Positions 45,944 through 56,000 of a DNA stretch of 64,000 nucleotides are shown here, piece by piece (within the stretch, counting starts at the first letter, position 1; every line of letters starts with the position of its first letter). The stretch is from Thermoactinomyces sp. DSM 45892 (GTDB lineage Bacteria; Bacillota; Bacilli; Thermoactinomycetales; Thermoactinomycetaceae), in contig NZ_FNPL01000014.1 of assembly GCF_900107305.1 (NCBI RefSeq), forward strand, positions 1 to 64,000, in the 5' to 3' direction. Position numbers and translations under genes: made by a program. Under the pieces are notes generated by a model, which was not told the DNA's origin, made no database searches, and saw nothing but the letters and a program-made list of their open reading frames with translations.

Positions 45944-47386
45944 ATGAGGCAAGCAAAAATCCAAATCCAAGTTCTACATGAACGCCACTTTCCCGCTCAT
46001 ATAAACATGGTACTGAGTCAGACGCTTGCCGAAAAATTAGGAATCCAAGGTTCACCCTTTCGGATTTCATTCGGCTCAGCATCAGAAACGGGATACGCAT
46101 CGATTCGGCAAAGCAACAACCCTGTCCTACGAATCAGCTCCAGACTTGCGACACATTTACGAATTGAAAATGAAACCACCATTTCCGCCTATTTTGATAA
46201 CATAACACGACGATTAAAGATTGGCCCTCTCCTTGGTATCTTAATTAACTCCCATCCAAAGGAAGGGACAGATTCCCCGTTTGGAGAGATTACCAAATTT
46301 CTCGACGAATGTGTGCAAGCAGGCGACAACCATGGGTTACGAATTGCAGTCATTTCTCCTGATTTAATCCATCTAGAGAGTCGGAGTATCGAGGGCTATG
46401 TGAAAGACCAGAGCAAATGGAAACGCGTTTCACTTCCCTTACCCGATGTAATCTATAATCGAATCACCTCAAGGCGTATCGAAAGAACAGCATCCGTACA
46501 AAAAATGGTGGAACATCTAAAAAACTCTTGTTCTATTCCCTTTTTCAACGATCGGTTTCTAAATAAGATGCAAGTCCATCAACTACTGATTCAAGATGAA
46601 AGTGCCGCCGAAATGCTCCCTGAAACCTATTATCTAAACACAGAAACACTAAAGAGTATGACGAAAAAATATCCCATCCTTTATCTAAAACCAACTAACG
46701 GAAGTCTGGGTGATGGAATTATTCGCGTCACTCGAAAAGACGATAAGTGGATTGCTCAATCGTCTGTACAAAATGGTACAACTACCAGTCATACAGCACA
46801 AACATTTACCGAACTAAACCATATCCTAAGAAATAAGGTTAAAAAGCGCGCCTATCTCATCCAACAAGGCCTGCAACTGGTACGCTTTCAAAATCGCGCG
46901 CTTGACTTCCGTATCCTCGTACAAAAAAATAAAACCGGCGAATGGGCTGTTACCTCATCCATAGCCAGAGTAGCGGGTGATCAGCAAATCGTCTCCAACG
47001 TAGCGAAAGGTGGGACTCTACGCCGGGTAAAGGATATTTTATCTGAATTAGGAGATTTACGTAACAAATTAACAAGTGCAGATATTCGAAGTGTCGCAAA
47101 ATCAATTGCTACATCATTTGAAAATCAAGTAGACGGACACTTTGCCGAACTAGGAATTGATCTTGCATTAGATCAAACTGGACGTCTTTGGTTAATCGAG
47201 ATAAACTCTAAGCCCTCGAAAACCGATGACACAGTTCACAATCCAACATTATCTGCTCGGCCTTCTGTGGTCCGCCTTATGGAATACACTATTCACCTTA
47301 CTAGCGAACACAAACGTAACAGACACTCACATCCTCCACACCAAGGCTATTTACAATCTATATCAAAAAGGAGGAAACCGAGATGA
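45944..47386 (+). CDS. YheC/YheD-type ATP-grasp protein, copy 1
   Basis: 480 residues. Spore-coat-associated YheC/YheD proteins of Bacillus carry an ATP-grasp fold, which normally joins a carboxylate to an amine via an acyl-phosphate. N-terminal domain ~1-95; then GPLLGILINSHP, a substrate-binding region, YLKPTNGSLGDGI (~240-252, ATP loop), FRILVQKNKTGEW (~328), and the metal-binding ELGIDLALD...WLIEINSKPS near ~410-430. All catalytic-type residues look intact. Strong AGGGG site; the stop overlaps the next ATG. First of four related genes. Reaction and substrate are unknown. Confidence 0.9.
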   Translation: MRQAKIQIQVLHERHFPAHINMVLSQTLAEKLGIQGSPFRISFGSASETGYASIRQSNNPVLRISSRLATHLRIENETTISAYFDNITRRLKIGPLLGILINSHPKEGTDSPFGEITKFLDECVQAGDNHGLRIAVISPDLIHLESRSIEGYVKDQSKWKRVSLPLPDVIYNRITSRRIERTASVQKMVEHLKNSCSIPFFNDRFLNKMQVHQLLIQDESAAEMLPETYYLNTETLKSMTKKYPILYLKPTNGSLGDGIIRVTRKDDKWIAQSSVQNGTTTSHTAQTFTELNHILRNKVKKRAYLIQQGLQLVRFQNRALDFRILVQKNKTGEWAVTSSIARVAGDQQIVSNVAKGGTLRRVKDILSELGDLRNKLTSADIRSVAKSIATSFENQVDGHFAELGIDLALDQTGRLWLIEINSKPSKTDDTVHNPTLSARPSVVRLMEYTIHLTSEHKRNRHSHPPHQGYLQSISKRRKPR

Positions 47387-48516
47387 GAGATGCTATTCTA
47401 CGCAAATCAATTGCTAACCATCATGTACTAGGCATATTAATATGTGGAGGAAAAAATGAGAGAAAGCGCCCATTTGGCGAATGTGGATATTTTCGTCTCC
47501 TAGCTGAAGCTGGGAAGCCATTGGGAATTAATATCTTCGTATTTAATCCGAAGAAGATGAATTGGCAGCGGCGAGTTGCCACAGGTTATATCCCGGCCGC
47601 AGAAAGAGATTCTTGGGAATTAGTAACCAAACCCATACCGAATCTAATCTATGATCGCTGTTTTTACAACTCAAGCAACCACTATCTTAGCTATCGACCT
47701 TTTCTCTCTCTCCTAAATCAAGATCCATCTATCAAAATTTTAGGACGTCCGCTTAGCGGCAAAATCCAAACCTATTCCATCCTTCGAGCTCATAAGGAAA
47801 TCACACCCTACCTTCCTGAAACAGTACCTTATCAATCTACAGCCCAAGTATTTGATTTCATAGATCGCTATACCCATATCGTGATCAAACCAAATGGCGG
47901 AAGTCATGGAGTCGGGGTTGTGGCGATCTTCCAACTCTTAAAAAGAAAGGGATTTTATATAAAAGGTCGTGATCGAAAGAATCATGCCTTCCAGACGATC
48001 CTGGAAACCAAAACGCAATTGCGAAACTGGATTCAACAACACATCGGCACAACCCGTTTTGTCATTCAACCATATCTCAGCCTTTCCACTCCAGACGGTC
48101 AGCCATTCGACTTACGCATCCTCATCCAGAAGAATAAAGAGCAGGAATGGGAAACCACTGGTATGGCCATACGAGCCGGAAAGCCAAATAGCATCACTTC
48201 CAATCTACATGGCGGTGGTAATGCTCATCGACTTTTACCTTTTATTAAACAGCATTTCACACCCGAACAAGTCGAGAAAATCAACGAGGATATCAAAAAA
48301 CTAGCATCGATGGTCCCAGGCTTTATTGAAGAAAATCATGGTACTCTCCTTGAGCTTGGCCTTGATGTTGGAATCGATCGTAATGGGAGAGTATGGATTC
48401 TAGAGATCAATTCCAAACCTGGACGCATGATATTTCTGCGCACAGGTGAACATGAAACACGAAAACGTTCTATTCAGTTACCTATGCAGTATGCGCAATC
48501 TCTTTTAATGAACTAG
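47383..48516 (+). CDS. YheC/YheD-type ATP-grasp protein, copy 2 (short)
   Basis: 377 residues. Starts within the last codons of copy 1 (ATGA overlap) with AAGGAGG inside it. It lacks the ~75-95 residue N-terminal domain of the other copies and begins near the LGILICGGKNERKRPFGECG segment. The core is intact: VIKPNGGSHGVGV (~165), PFDLRILIQKNKEQEW, and ELGLDVGIDRNGRVWILEIN (~335) with SKPGR. The shorter form may act with a full-length partner (inference). All four copies share the FDxRxL motif and the WxxExNxKP ending. Confidence 0.9.
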   Translation: MRDAILRKSIANHHVLGILICGGKNERKRPFGECGYFRLLAEAGKPLGINIFVFNPKKMNWQRRVATGYIPAAERDSWELVTKPIPNLIYDRCFYNSSNHYLSYRPFLSLLNQDPSIKILGRPLSGKIQTYSILRAHKEITPYLPETVPYQSTAQVFDFIDRYTHIVIKPNGGSHGVGVVAIFQLLKRKGFYIKGRDRKNHAFQTILETKTQLRNWIQQHIGTTRFVIQPYLSLSTPDGQPFDLRILIQKNKEQEWETTGMAIRAGKPNSITSNLHGGGNAHRLLPFIKQHFTPEQVEKINEDIKKLASMVPGFIEENHGTLLELGLDVGIDRNGRVWILEINSKPGRMIFLRTGEHETRKRSIQLPMQYAQSLLMN

Positions 48517-48529
48517 TAGGAGGGTTTTT

Positions 48530-49894
48530 ATGAATCCGATCATTTGCCAAGTATCAATTACCTCTCATTTACAATCACCTCTCATCGCCCTTTCTCGTAG
48601 CTTAATGGAACAATTTCGAATCTCGAAAGGTCAAACCATAAAAGTAGGGTTTGGGAAGAAAAGTGTTGAAACACGAGTCATTCCCAATAAATCTCCAGAT
48701 GGTAAAATCAATGTTTCCCGCTCTCTTGCCCAAAGCCTCTCTCTACCTTTTAGCGGGAAACTTCTAGTCACATTTCAAGATCGTCGTCTCCGAATTGGTC
48801 CCGTAATCGGGATTCTCACCACTGGATTTACCGGTAATGATAGTAAACCTTTTGGAACACGATCTAGACTCTTTAGCTACTTTACTTCAGCTGGCTCTGC
48901 CTTATATCCCTGTATGTATGTATTTACTCCTAACATGATTGATTGGCAACGAAAAGTGATACAGGGATGGCATTACCAAAATAGTAGCTGGAGCAAGAAG
49001 ACATTTCCTTTCCCAGATGTCATACATGAACGGTCTCCAAATCGAAAAGCAGAGACCTTGTATTCCATAGGGTCAACTGTGAATCGGCTACGAAAGGCGG
49101 CTCAAATCCCCATTTTTAACCAAGGTTTCTTCAACAAATGGACCATTCACCAACATCTGAGTTCTCATCCTAAAGCTAATCCATACATTCCCGAAACAGT
49201 CTTAGCTCCCTCATTATCCACTCTACAACGGATGATGGACCAATACTCTATGGTATATCTAAAACCCGCTAGAGGGAGTTTAGGCTTAGGAATCTTTAAG
49301 GTGACACGCCATCCACAAAAAGGGTATAACTGCCGGTTTAATCAAGGAAAAAAAAGCTTCGTCCACCGTTTCCCTTCCCTCTCCAAATTAATTACTCATT
49401 TCTTCGGAAGAGGCGGAGGACGCTTTCAAGGATATCTCGCTCAGCAAGGGATCCATTTGATTAAAGTAAAAGATAATCCAGTCGATTTTAGAGTCCATTT
49501 GCATAAAGACTACACAGGGAAGTGGAAAGTGGTGGCCGTAGGGTCAAAAGCGGCAGGTAGCGGTAGTGTTACCACTCATATGCGCACAGGTGGCTCTGTT
49601 ATCCCTACTGAAGATCTCTTCCGTGTCACCTTTGGTGATGACTCACAACGAATCAAAAATCAATTAGAAAAAGCTTCGATCACGATTGCCGAATCACTCG
49701 AAAAACAACTTCAAGAGCCCCTTGGAGAATTAGGATTGGATATGGGAATTGATCAGAATCGGAAAATATGGATGTTTGAATCGAATTCTAAACCAGGTAG
49801 ACACATTTTCCTCCATCCAAGCCTCAAAGATGCTGGTCGAAAATCAGCACGGTGTATTACAGAGTATAGTCTGAAGCTAGCGGAATTTATTTAA
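48530..49894 (+). CDS. YheC/YheD-type ATP-grasp protein, copy 3
   Basis: 454 residues, AGGAGG before the ATG, 13 nt after copy 2. N-terminal domain ~1-88 (RISKGQTIKVGFGKKSVETR), then GPVIGILTTGFTG, YLKPARGSLGLGI (~243), VDFRVHLHKDYTGKW, and GLDMGIDQNRKIWMFESN with SKPGRHIFLHPS. The last motif is very close to that of copy 2, suggesting that copies 2 and 3 form a sub-pair. Function as for copy 1. Operon member. Confidence 0.9.
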   Translation: MNPIICQVSITSHLQSPLIALSRSLMEQFRISKGQTIKVGFGKKSVETRVIPNKSPDGKINVSRSLAQSLSLPFSGKLLVTFQDRRLRIGPVIGILTTGFTGNDSKPFGTRSRLFSYFTSAGSALYPCMYVFTPNMIDWQRKVIQGWHYQNSSWSKKTFPFPDVIHERSPNRKAETLYSIGSTVNRLRKAAQIPIFNQGFFNKWTIHQHLSSHPKANPYIPETVLAPSLSTLQRMMDQYSMVYLKPARGSLGLGIFKVTRHPQKGYNCRFNQGKKSFVHRFPSLSKLITHFFGRGGGRFQGYLAQQGIHLIKVKDNPVDFRVHLHKDYTGKWKVVAVGSKAAGSGSVTTHMRTGGSVIPTEDLFRVTFGDDSQRIKNQLEKASITIAESLEKQLQEPLGELGLDMGIDQNRKIWMFESNSKPGRHIFLHPSLKDAGRKSARCITEYSLKLAEFI

Positions 49895-49909
49895 GGAGTG
49901 GATTCATAG

Positions 49910-51232
49910 ATGGATCATTTACCTACTGGCTGGCTTTCCCTCGCCAACGGAAAGCCTCATACATTTTTCCCTCACCCATCATTTCATAACTCCCTGCAAG
50001 AGCGAAAAACGCTGCCGATCTCATTGGATGGAGAATCAGAAGTAGATCTTCCGATCAACCTTAATCCACCTCATAACTTACATCAGGTTGTTCCGACTCG
50101 ATTACGTAAAAAAGAAGACGGAAAAATAGTAACAGGACCGTTTATTGCAATCCTCAGTTCCGATAATCGATATCCATTCTCTGGGAATCACTATAACTTC
50201 CGCGATATTATTAAAATGGGAAAAAAAATGGGGGTCACTGTCTATGTAACCACCCCCAAATACCTCTCACAATCAGGAGATGTTGTAAAAGGGTATCTAC
50301 TCGATAGTAAATCAAAGCGAATCAAGTGGATCCCGTCTCTACTCCCACGACCAAATGTGATCTACAACCGCATTCCAAGCCGAAAAGCAGAAAAACAAAT
50401 GAGTGTTCAAGCTGTTTTACAGAAGATTAAACATTCATCCACTCCTATTTTTAATCCTCACTACTTCGATAAATGGACTCTACACAAACAGCTCTCCTCA
50501 GATGAAAACTGTGCCAAATTCCTTCCCATTACGATGCGAATGGATCAAGAATCTGTCTTACAAACACTCCTAACCTCTCACCATTCCATCATGCTAAAAC
50601 CCATTGAAGGCAAAGCTGGCATCGGAATGATGAAAATTACAAATAAACCAGCTGGATATGAATGTATCATCCAAACTCTACGAGAGAAAAAACGTTACAA
50701 TCTAGCTACTATATCGGACGTATGGCGTATGATTTCTCCATATACACAGCGTCGTGCTTACATCGCCCAACAGTATATCCCTCTGGCTCAATATGGAAAT
50801 TGTCCATTTGATGTTCGGATGCTATTCCAAAAAAACATGACTGGAGAATGGGGACTTACGGGAATTGGAGTTCGGGTAGCAGGAGCGAAAGCGATCACTA
50901 CACATGTTCCGATGGGCGGCCGAATTGAAAGTGCCGTAAAAGTGTTCACATCCATATTTGGCGATCAAGAAGCAAAAAAACTTCGTGATAAACTAGAAAG
51001 AATCGGTATCACGATTGCCAAAACCATTGAAAAGAAACAAGGATATCCATTAGGTGAGATGTCAATGGATATCGGACTCGAAAAAAGTGGTCGTCCGTGG
51101 TTTTTCGAAGCGAATGCGAAACCTATGAAGTTTGATGAGCCCAATATTCGCGAGAAATCTCTGCGTAGATTGATTCAATATAGTCTCTATCTAAGTGAGA
51201 AAGCAAAAAAGAATCAGGAGATAAAAGTATGA
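49910..51232 (+). CDS. YheC/YheD-type ATP-grasp protein, copy 4 (diverged)
   Basis: 440 residues, AAGGAG before the ATG, 15 nt after copy 3. Same layout, but the ATP loop reads MLKPIEGKAGIGM rather than KPxxGSxGxG, and the metal end reads EMSMDIGLEKSGRPWFFEANAKPMK instead of ELGxDxGxD. The general Asp/Glu/Asn ligands appear kept. It may have changed specificity or activity. Its stop overlaps the ATG of the acetyltransferase gene. Confidence 0.88.
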   Translation: MDHLPTGWLSLANGKPHTFFPHPSFHNSLQERKTLPISLDGESEVDLPINLNPPHNLHQVVPTRLRKKEDGKIVTGPFIAILSSDNRYPFSGNHYNFRDIIKMGKKMGVTVYVTTPKYLSQSGDVVKGYLLDSKSKRIKWIPSLLPRPNVIYNRIPSRKAEKQMSVQAVLQKIKHSSTPIFNPHYFDKWTLHKQLSSDENCAKFLPITMRMDQESVLQTLLTSHHSIMLKPIEGKAGIGMMKITNKPAGYECIIQTLREKKRYNLATISDVWRMISPYTQRRAYIAQQYIPLAQYGNCPFDVRMLFQKNMTGEWGLTGIGVRVAGAKAITTHVPMGGRIESAVKVFTSIFGDQEAKKLRDKLERIGITIAKTIEKKQGYPLGEMSMDIGLEKSGRPWFFEANAKPMKFDEPNIREKSLRRLIQYSLYLSEKAKKNQEIKV

Positions 51233-51702
51233 GAATAAGAACGCTTTCATCCGAAGAAGTAGAGCGCGCTAAAGGTCCTCTCATCACTTTTTTAAAAAAA
51301 TATAGCGATGGCCGGATCACGGCAAAGGGAATTAGGTGGTTTCGGCAATTATCACTTAACGAAGTAGAAGATGGGAACTGGGTGACAGTTACATGGAAAG
51401 AAAACAAGATAGTAGGCACGATGATTATCGGAGATTATGGACGAAAAGAAGCGATGGTTGTCGTACATCCAGAGTTCCGAAAACATGGAGTTGCAGAAAC
51501 CATGCTCAACCAAGCATTACAACAATTGGGCAAGGTTTATACGAGAGTAGCATGTGACAATATTCCGAGTTTAAAACTTTGCTTTTCATGTGGATTAAAA
51601 GCATTTCATCTCGTTAAAGGTCCTACAGGAAAGCCCACTTTATGGCTAGGCGGGGGAAACTTTGTAAAAGAAGAAATCGTACAATCAGAACCAGTCGGTT
51701 AA
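51229..51702 (+). CDS. GNAT-family N-acetyltransferase
   Basis: 157 residues. ATGA overlap with copy 4 and AGGAG inside its end show co-translation. The acetyl-CoA motif is VVVHPEFRKHGVAETMLNQA (~83-102), with strands WVTVTWKENKIVGTMIIGD before it and a C-terminal FSCGLKAF. It transfers an acetyl group from acetyl-CoA to an amine, possibly on the product of the ATP-grasp genes (inference). Last gene of the operon; strong terminator behind. Confidence 0.88.
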   Translation: MRIRTLSSEEVERAKGPLITFLKKYSDGRITAKGIRWFRQLSLNEVEDGNWVTVTWKENKIVGTMIIGDYGRKEAMVVVHPEFRKHGVAETMLNQALQQLGKVYTRVACDNIPSLKLCFSCGLKAFHLVKGPTGKPTLWLGGGNFVKEEIVQSEPVG

Positions 51703-51710
51703 ACAAAAAG

Positions 51711-51759
51711 AAAACCATTTATCCTAAATCCAATCGGATCAGTCGGATAAATGGTTTTA
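51711..51759. terminator. Bidirectional terminator
   Basis: AAAACCATTTATCC / GGATAAATGGTTTT, 20-nt loop. Between the convergent acetyltransferase and NlpC/P60 genes. Confidence 0.88.
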
Positions 51760-51792
51760 CTATGCCAACCTTTTTATAACATTAACTCACTA

Positions 51793-52815
51793 TTACTTAA
51801 TCATTCTCTTCGCAAATAGGTATGTGCTCATCCAGTTGCTTAGTTTGTCATAACGCACTCCACCTGGACCATAAGTATGAAGAATCTTACCATCTCCAGC
51901 ATACATTGCTACGTGTGCAATTTGACCATTTGAAGACTTTGTCTTAAAGAAGATCAAGTCGCCTTTACGAAGTTGGTCTTTGGATACAGAAGTTCCTTGG
52001 GTAGCTTGTTGACGAGAACTACGCAGAAGCTTAATCCCATTTTGACCAAAGATGTATTGTTGGAACGAAGAGCAGTCAAAGGTTCTAGTTTGACCAGATT
52101 TTGCTCCAAATTGATAAGGTGTCCCTAAGTACTTATTACCTGTTGCAATAATTTTATCTGCAAGTTGAGATCCTTGTGAAGATTCGTTATTTGTAGAACC
52201 TGTATTACCGCCATTTGATGGCTTATTTGTATCCGTTGATGGTTTCGTTTCGTTCGTTGTAGGGTTACTCTTAAGTACACGTTTTGCACCGATATATGAG
52301 GCTGCCAACCATTTGGTGCTTAGACTATCATAACGAACTCCGCCCTGACCGTATGTGTGAAGAATTTTATTGTTACCTGCATAAATTCCAACGTGACCTA
52401 CTCTACCCTTTCCAGACTTACTCGATGAGAAGAATAGAAGATCTCCTACTTGCAAGTTTGACTTCGAAACAGGCGTTCCGACTGATGCGTATTGACTTGC
52501 AGAAGTTCTTGGAAGCTTAATCCCGTATTGTCCAAACACGTACTGTGTAAACGTTGAACAATCAAATACTTTCGTCTGGCCAGATGGTGCTCCATATTTG
52601 TAAGGAGTCCCCAGGTATTTTTCCCCGGTAGCAATAATCTTGTCAGCGAGAGTCACTGTAGATTGTCCACTCGTTACGGATGTACCTTTTTTGGCATCCG
52701 AGCTTGTACTCGCGAGAGCACTCGTTGTGTGGGTTGGGAACAGTGTAGCTAAACCTAAAGCAGAAACAGCAGTAGCAGTAACGGCAACTTTCTTGAAAGC
52801 TTTTACGTTAAGCAT
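51793..52815 (-). CDS. Secreted protein with two NlpC/P60 domains
   Basis: 340 residues from ATG 52815 with GAGGAGG upstream. Signal peptide (LNVKAFKKVAVTATAVSALGLATLF, split near ~25-35, SALA cleavage likely). NlpC/P60 peptidases cut D-Glu to diamino acid bonds in peptidoglycan stems. Copy 1 (~62-188): FDCSTFTQYVF, GHVGIYAGNNKILHTYG. A Thr/Ser/Asn-rich linker (~190-215) follows. Copy 2 (~215-338): FDCSSFQQYIF, IAHVAMYAGDGKILHTYG. Cys, His and the third polar residue are kept in both. No LysM or SH3 wall-binding module is present, so attachment is unclear. Likely extracellular wall hydrolase. Confidence 0.9.
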   Translation of the reverse strand: MLNVKAFKKVAVTATAVSALGLATLFPTHTTSALASTSSDAKKGTSVTSGQSTVTLADKIIATGEKYLGTPYKYGAPSGQTKVFDCSTFTQYVFGQYGIKLPRTSASQYASVGTPVSKSNLQVGDLLFFSSSKSGKGRVGHVGIYAGNNKILHTYGQGGVRYDSLSTKWLAASYIGAKRVLKSNPTTNETKPSTDTNKPSNGGNTGSTNNESSQGSQLADKIIATGNKYLGTPYQFGAKSGQTRTFDCSSFQQYIFGQNGIKLLRSSRQQATQGTSVSKDQLRKGDLIFFKTKSSNGQIAHVAMYAGDGKILHTYGPGGVRYDKLSNWMSTYLFAKRMIK

Positions 52816-53082
52816 CAAATCCTCCTCAGGATATAAAATTTTATTCTTCGGTAAGGTTGTCCCCTCCGAAGTGATACCATCGTAACATAAATCAAATCTT
52901 GATTAAGATGTAAAATTTACCACAATAAGTAAAATGACTTAATATGTACACAAAAAAACTTCTTTCTCACAAAAATAAACCTCTTTTTTTAGTTCTTTTT
53001 GATACATTTGTGACGAATCTGGGCACAAGTGAATATACCTAGAAACATAAGTGTTTTTATGGATGGAAAGGAGCCTTGCCTA

Positions 53083-56000
53083 ATGAAAAATCGTAAGCGT
53101 AAATCGGGTTCTGTCAAGCGTACTCTATTCCCAAATATTGCCTTTGACGGAAACGAGCCTATCATTGAACCCCACTACCCACCACCATCAGAAGAGCAAA
53201 GATTAGTTACCCTAGATTTATCGAATAAAAAATCTTCTAATTGGCGGCCGCTAAAAGAAAAAAAACATACAAATAATGAACCTTCCTCCGAAGAAAAACC
53301 AGACCTAAGTGACTATGACCTTTCACAAGAACTCTCTCTCCCTACTGGTCAATCTAAATCAGAAGATTTACCTAAACCAATTCATACCTGCAAATCAGAA
53401 GAATTACCTAAACCAATTCATACCCGCAAGCCTAAGATCATTCCATCTCCTCCAGGAACCACCAGATTATCTATAAAAGATCAAATTCAAATCCATAGCT
53501 CTAAAGAACCTTACTTATACACAAACGATCTAACCGATGGGATTATCACAACAGAAAAAATCGCCAACCAAGCTGTAAACGCATCCAAAATCAGAAGAGG
53601 TGCCATCCACAGAGAACATCTCATCAATGAGTTAATCGATGAATTTAAAATTGCCTCTGAGGCTATTACATCGTCTAAAATTGCTCCTAAATCCATTCGC
53701 CAAGAGCATTTAGCAGAAGAAATGATCACAGGAGACCATATTAAAAAAGAAACCATTACCACCAAACATGTGCAACCACGTTCCATTCAGTCAAACTTAT
53801 TAGCAGATCGCTCTATTGACTCGTCCAAAATTCAAGAGTATGCCATTCTCGCACAACATATCGCACCTGGACATATTGAGGGAGAGCATATTTCGGAGCA
53901 AGCCATCTCGTCAGAACAAATTAAAAATGGCTCTATCTCAACCGTTCATCTAACCAATCAAGCGGTCAATCATGCCAAGCTTGCCCATTCCTCCGTATCC
54001 GCTGAAAAGATCCAATCCAATGCCGTCCACAATTCCCATATCCAAGAAGGTGCCATCACGGGAAATAAAATATCGGATCATTCCATATCTACAAATCACT
54101 TAACCCATCAACTCATCCATGAACAACATCTACACAATCAAGCGGTCACAGCAGAAAAAATCGCGGATCTATCCATTCAACCAGAACATCTCGTGGATCA
54201 CAGCATTCAAACACGCCATCTCTCCTATCAAGCTATCCACACTCCACATATTGCAAATCAGGCCATTACCCATGATTTGATCGCTCCAGAATCGATTGAT
54301 GAAGGCATGATTCAAGACAAATGTATTCAACATTACCATCTCTCTCCGAACATCATCCACGAAGAGCACCTTACATCGGAGATTATTGGAAAAAATCATA
54401 TCCAGCCACAATCCATCATGGAACAACACATCCGCAATCAATCCATCTCTGGAGCCAAATTAATTGACCTTTCCATTACAGCCTCAAAATTATCTCCTGA
54501 GTCCATATCCACTTCTAAGCTAATCAATTTATCCGTCACAACAGAAAAAATTGCCGATAAGGCGATTAATGGGGAGAAAATCGTTGACAAATCAATTCGC
54601 GGAGAACATATCATTCCTTCCTCCATTCAATCCTCACATATTCATGAATCAGCGGTTAACGCAAAATCAATCGCACATAAAGCTATTCAAGCAGAACATA
54701 TCGATCACGCGGCCATCCGTGAAGATCATATCGCTCCTCACACCATTGGCATCAAACATATGCAAGAAAACTCGATTACAGAAAAGATCATCGCCCCTAA
54801 GTCCATTGGCACAGATCACATACAAGAGAAAACCATCTCCGAAGAACTCATTGCTCCCGATTCGATCCACACGTATCATATTCAAGATGAAGCCATCACA
54901 GATAAACTAATCGCTCCCGACTCTGTTGGCACAAGTCATATGAAAAAAGAGGCTATTACGGAAGAGCTAATCGCTCCTAAAACCGTGGGCACAAGTCACA
55001 TACAAAAAGGAGCCATTACGGAAGAGCTCATTGCTCCTAATTCTATCTACACCCATCACATTCAGATGGAATCCATCTCCGAAGAACTGATCGCTCCAGA
55101 ATCGATTCGCACAAATCATATGAAAGACGAAGCTATCACAGAAAAGCTGATCGCTCCTGATTCCATCAGCACTCGTCATATTCAAGAAGAGGCTATTACA
55201 GATAAGCTAATCGCTCCTTATGCCATTCACACAGAACACATGCAAGAAGAGACCATCACAGATAAACTGATTGCTCCTGACTCCATCGACACTAAACATA
55301 TGAAAAAAGAGTCCATTACCGAAGAGCTGATTGCTCCTGATTCCATCGGCACCTATCATATTCAACACGGAGCGATTACCGAAAGCCATATCGCCCAACA
55401 CTCCATCCAATCTTCGCATCTAGCTGAAGAATCGATCACAGAGGATTCCCTTTCTAATAGAAGCATCTCATCTAGACACGTCCAACCAGACTCCATTCAA
55501 TCCTCACATATCACAAACTACTCGATTATAACCGAAAAAATCGCACCTCATGCCATTCAATCCTTACATCTCAAAGACTTCTCCATCAATGAAAATCACG
55601 TTCAACCCGGAGCCATTCAATATAGCCATCTCTCTCCACAATTAAAAGAACAAATCGAGCCTTCTGTTTTCTCAGGAATCTGTCCGTTCACACTAGATAA
55701 AAACCAAAAGAGCATCCAAATTCACATTCCATTTTCGGTAGCAGATGATTACATTGTGGTAGCCATGACTGATCAGCCATCTTGTTTTGCAAGTTTGGAT
55801 CAAAAAAGTTCACACACATTCACACTCAGGGTGCAACACGTAGGAACCAAATCGTCCACATCTATCTCCGGTTATATTTCATGGATCGCTACTGTTCCCA
55901 CCCACGCATCTACTCATGATGCTACTGAGGATTTATTAAGAGAAGTAGTGGAAATATCCTCCACATCCCATATCCAAGAAAATAAACCTAAATCAGGGAA

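Noticed and set aside
52816-53082. A c-di-AMP (ydaO) riboswitch upstream of the NlpC/P60 gene
   Set aside because: Such leaders often precede wall hydrolases, but the conserved ydaO blocks are absent and the region is too short.
53530-55650. 30-bp period repeats as a possible CRISPR or satellite
   Set aside because: Conservation follows codon positions of a protein repeat and there is no constant repeat with variable spacers.
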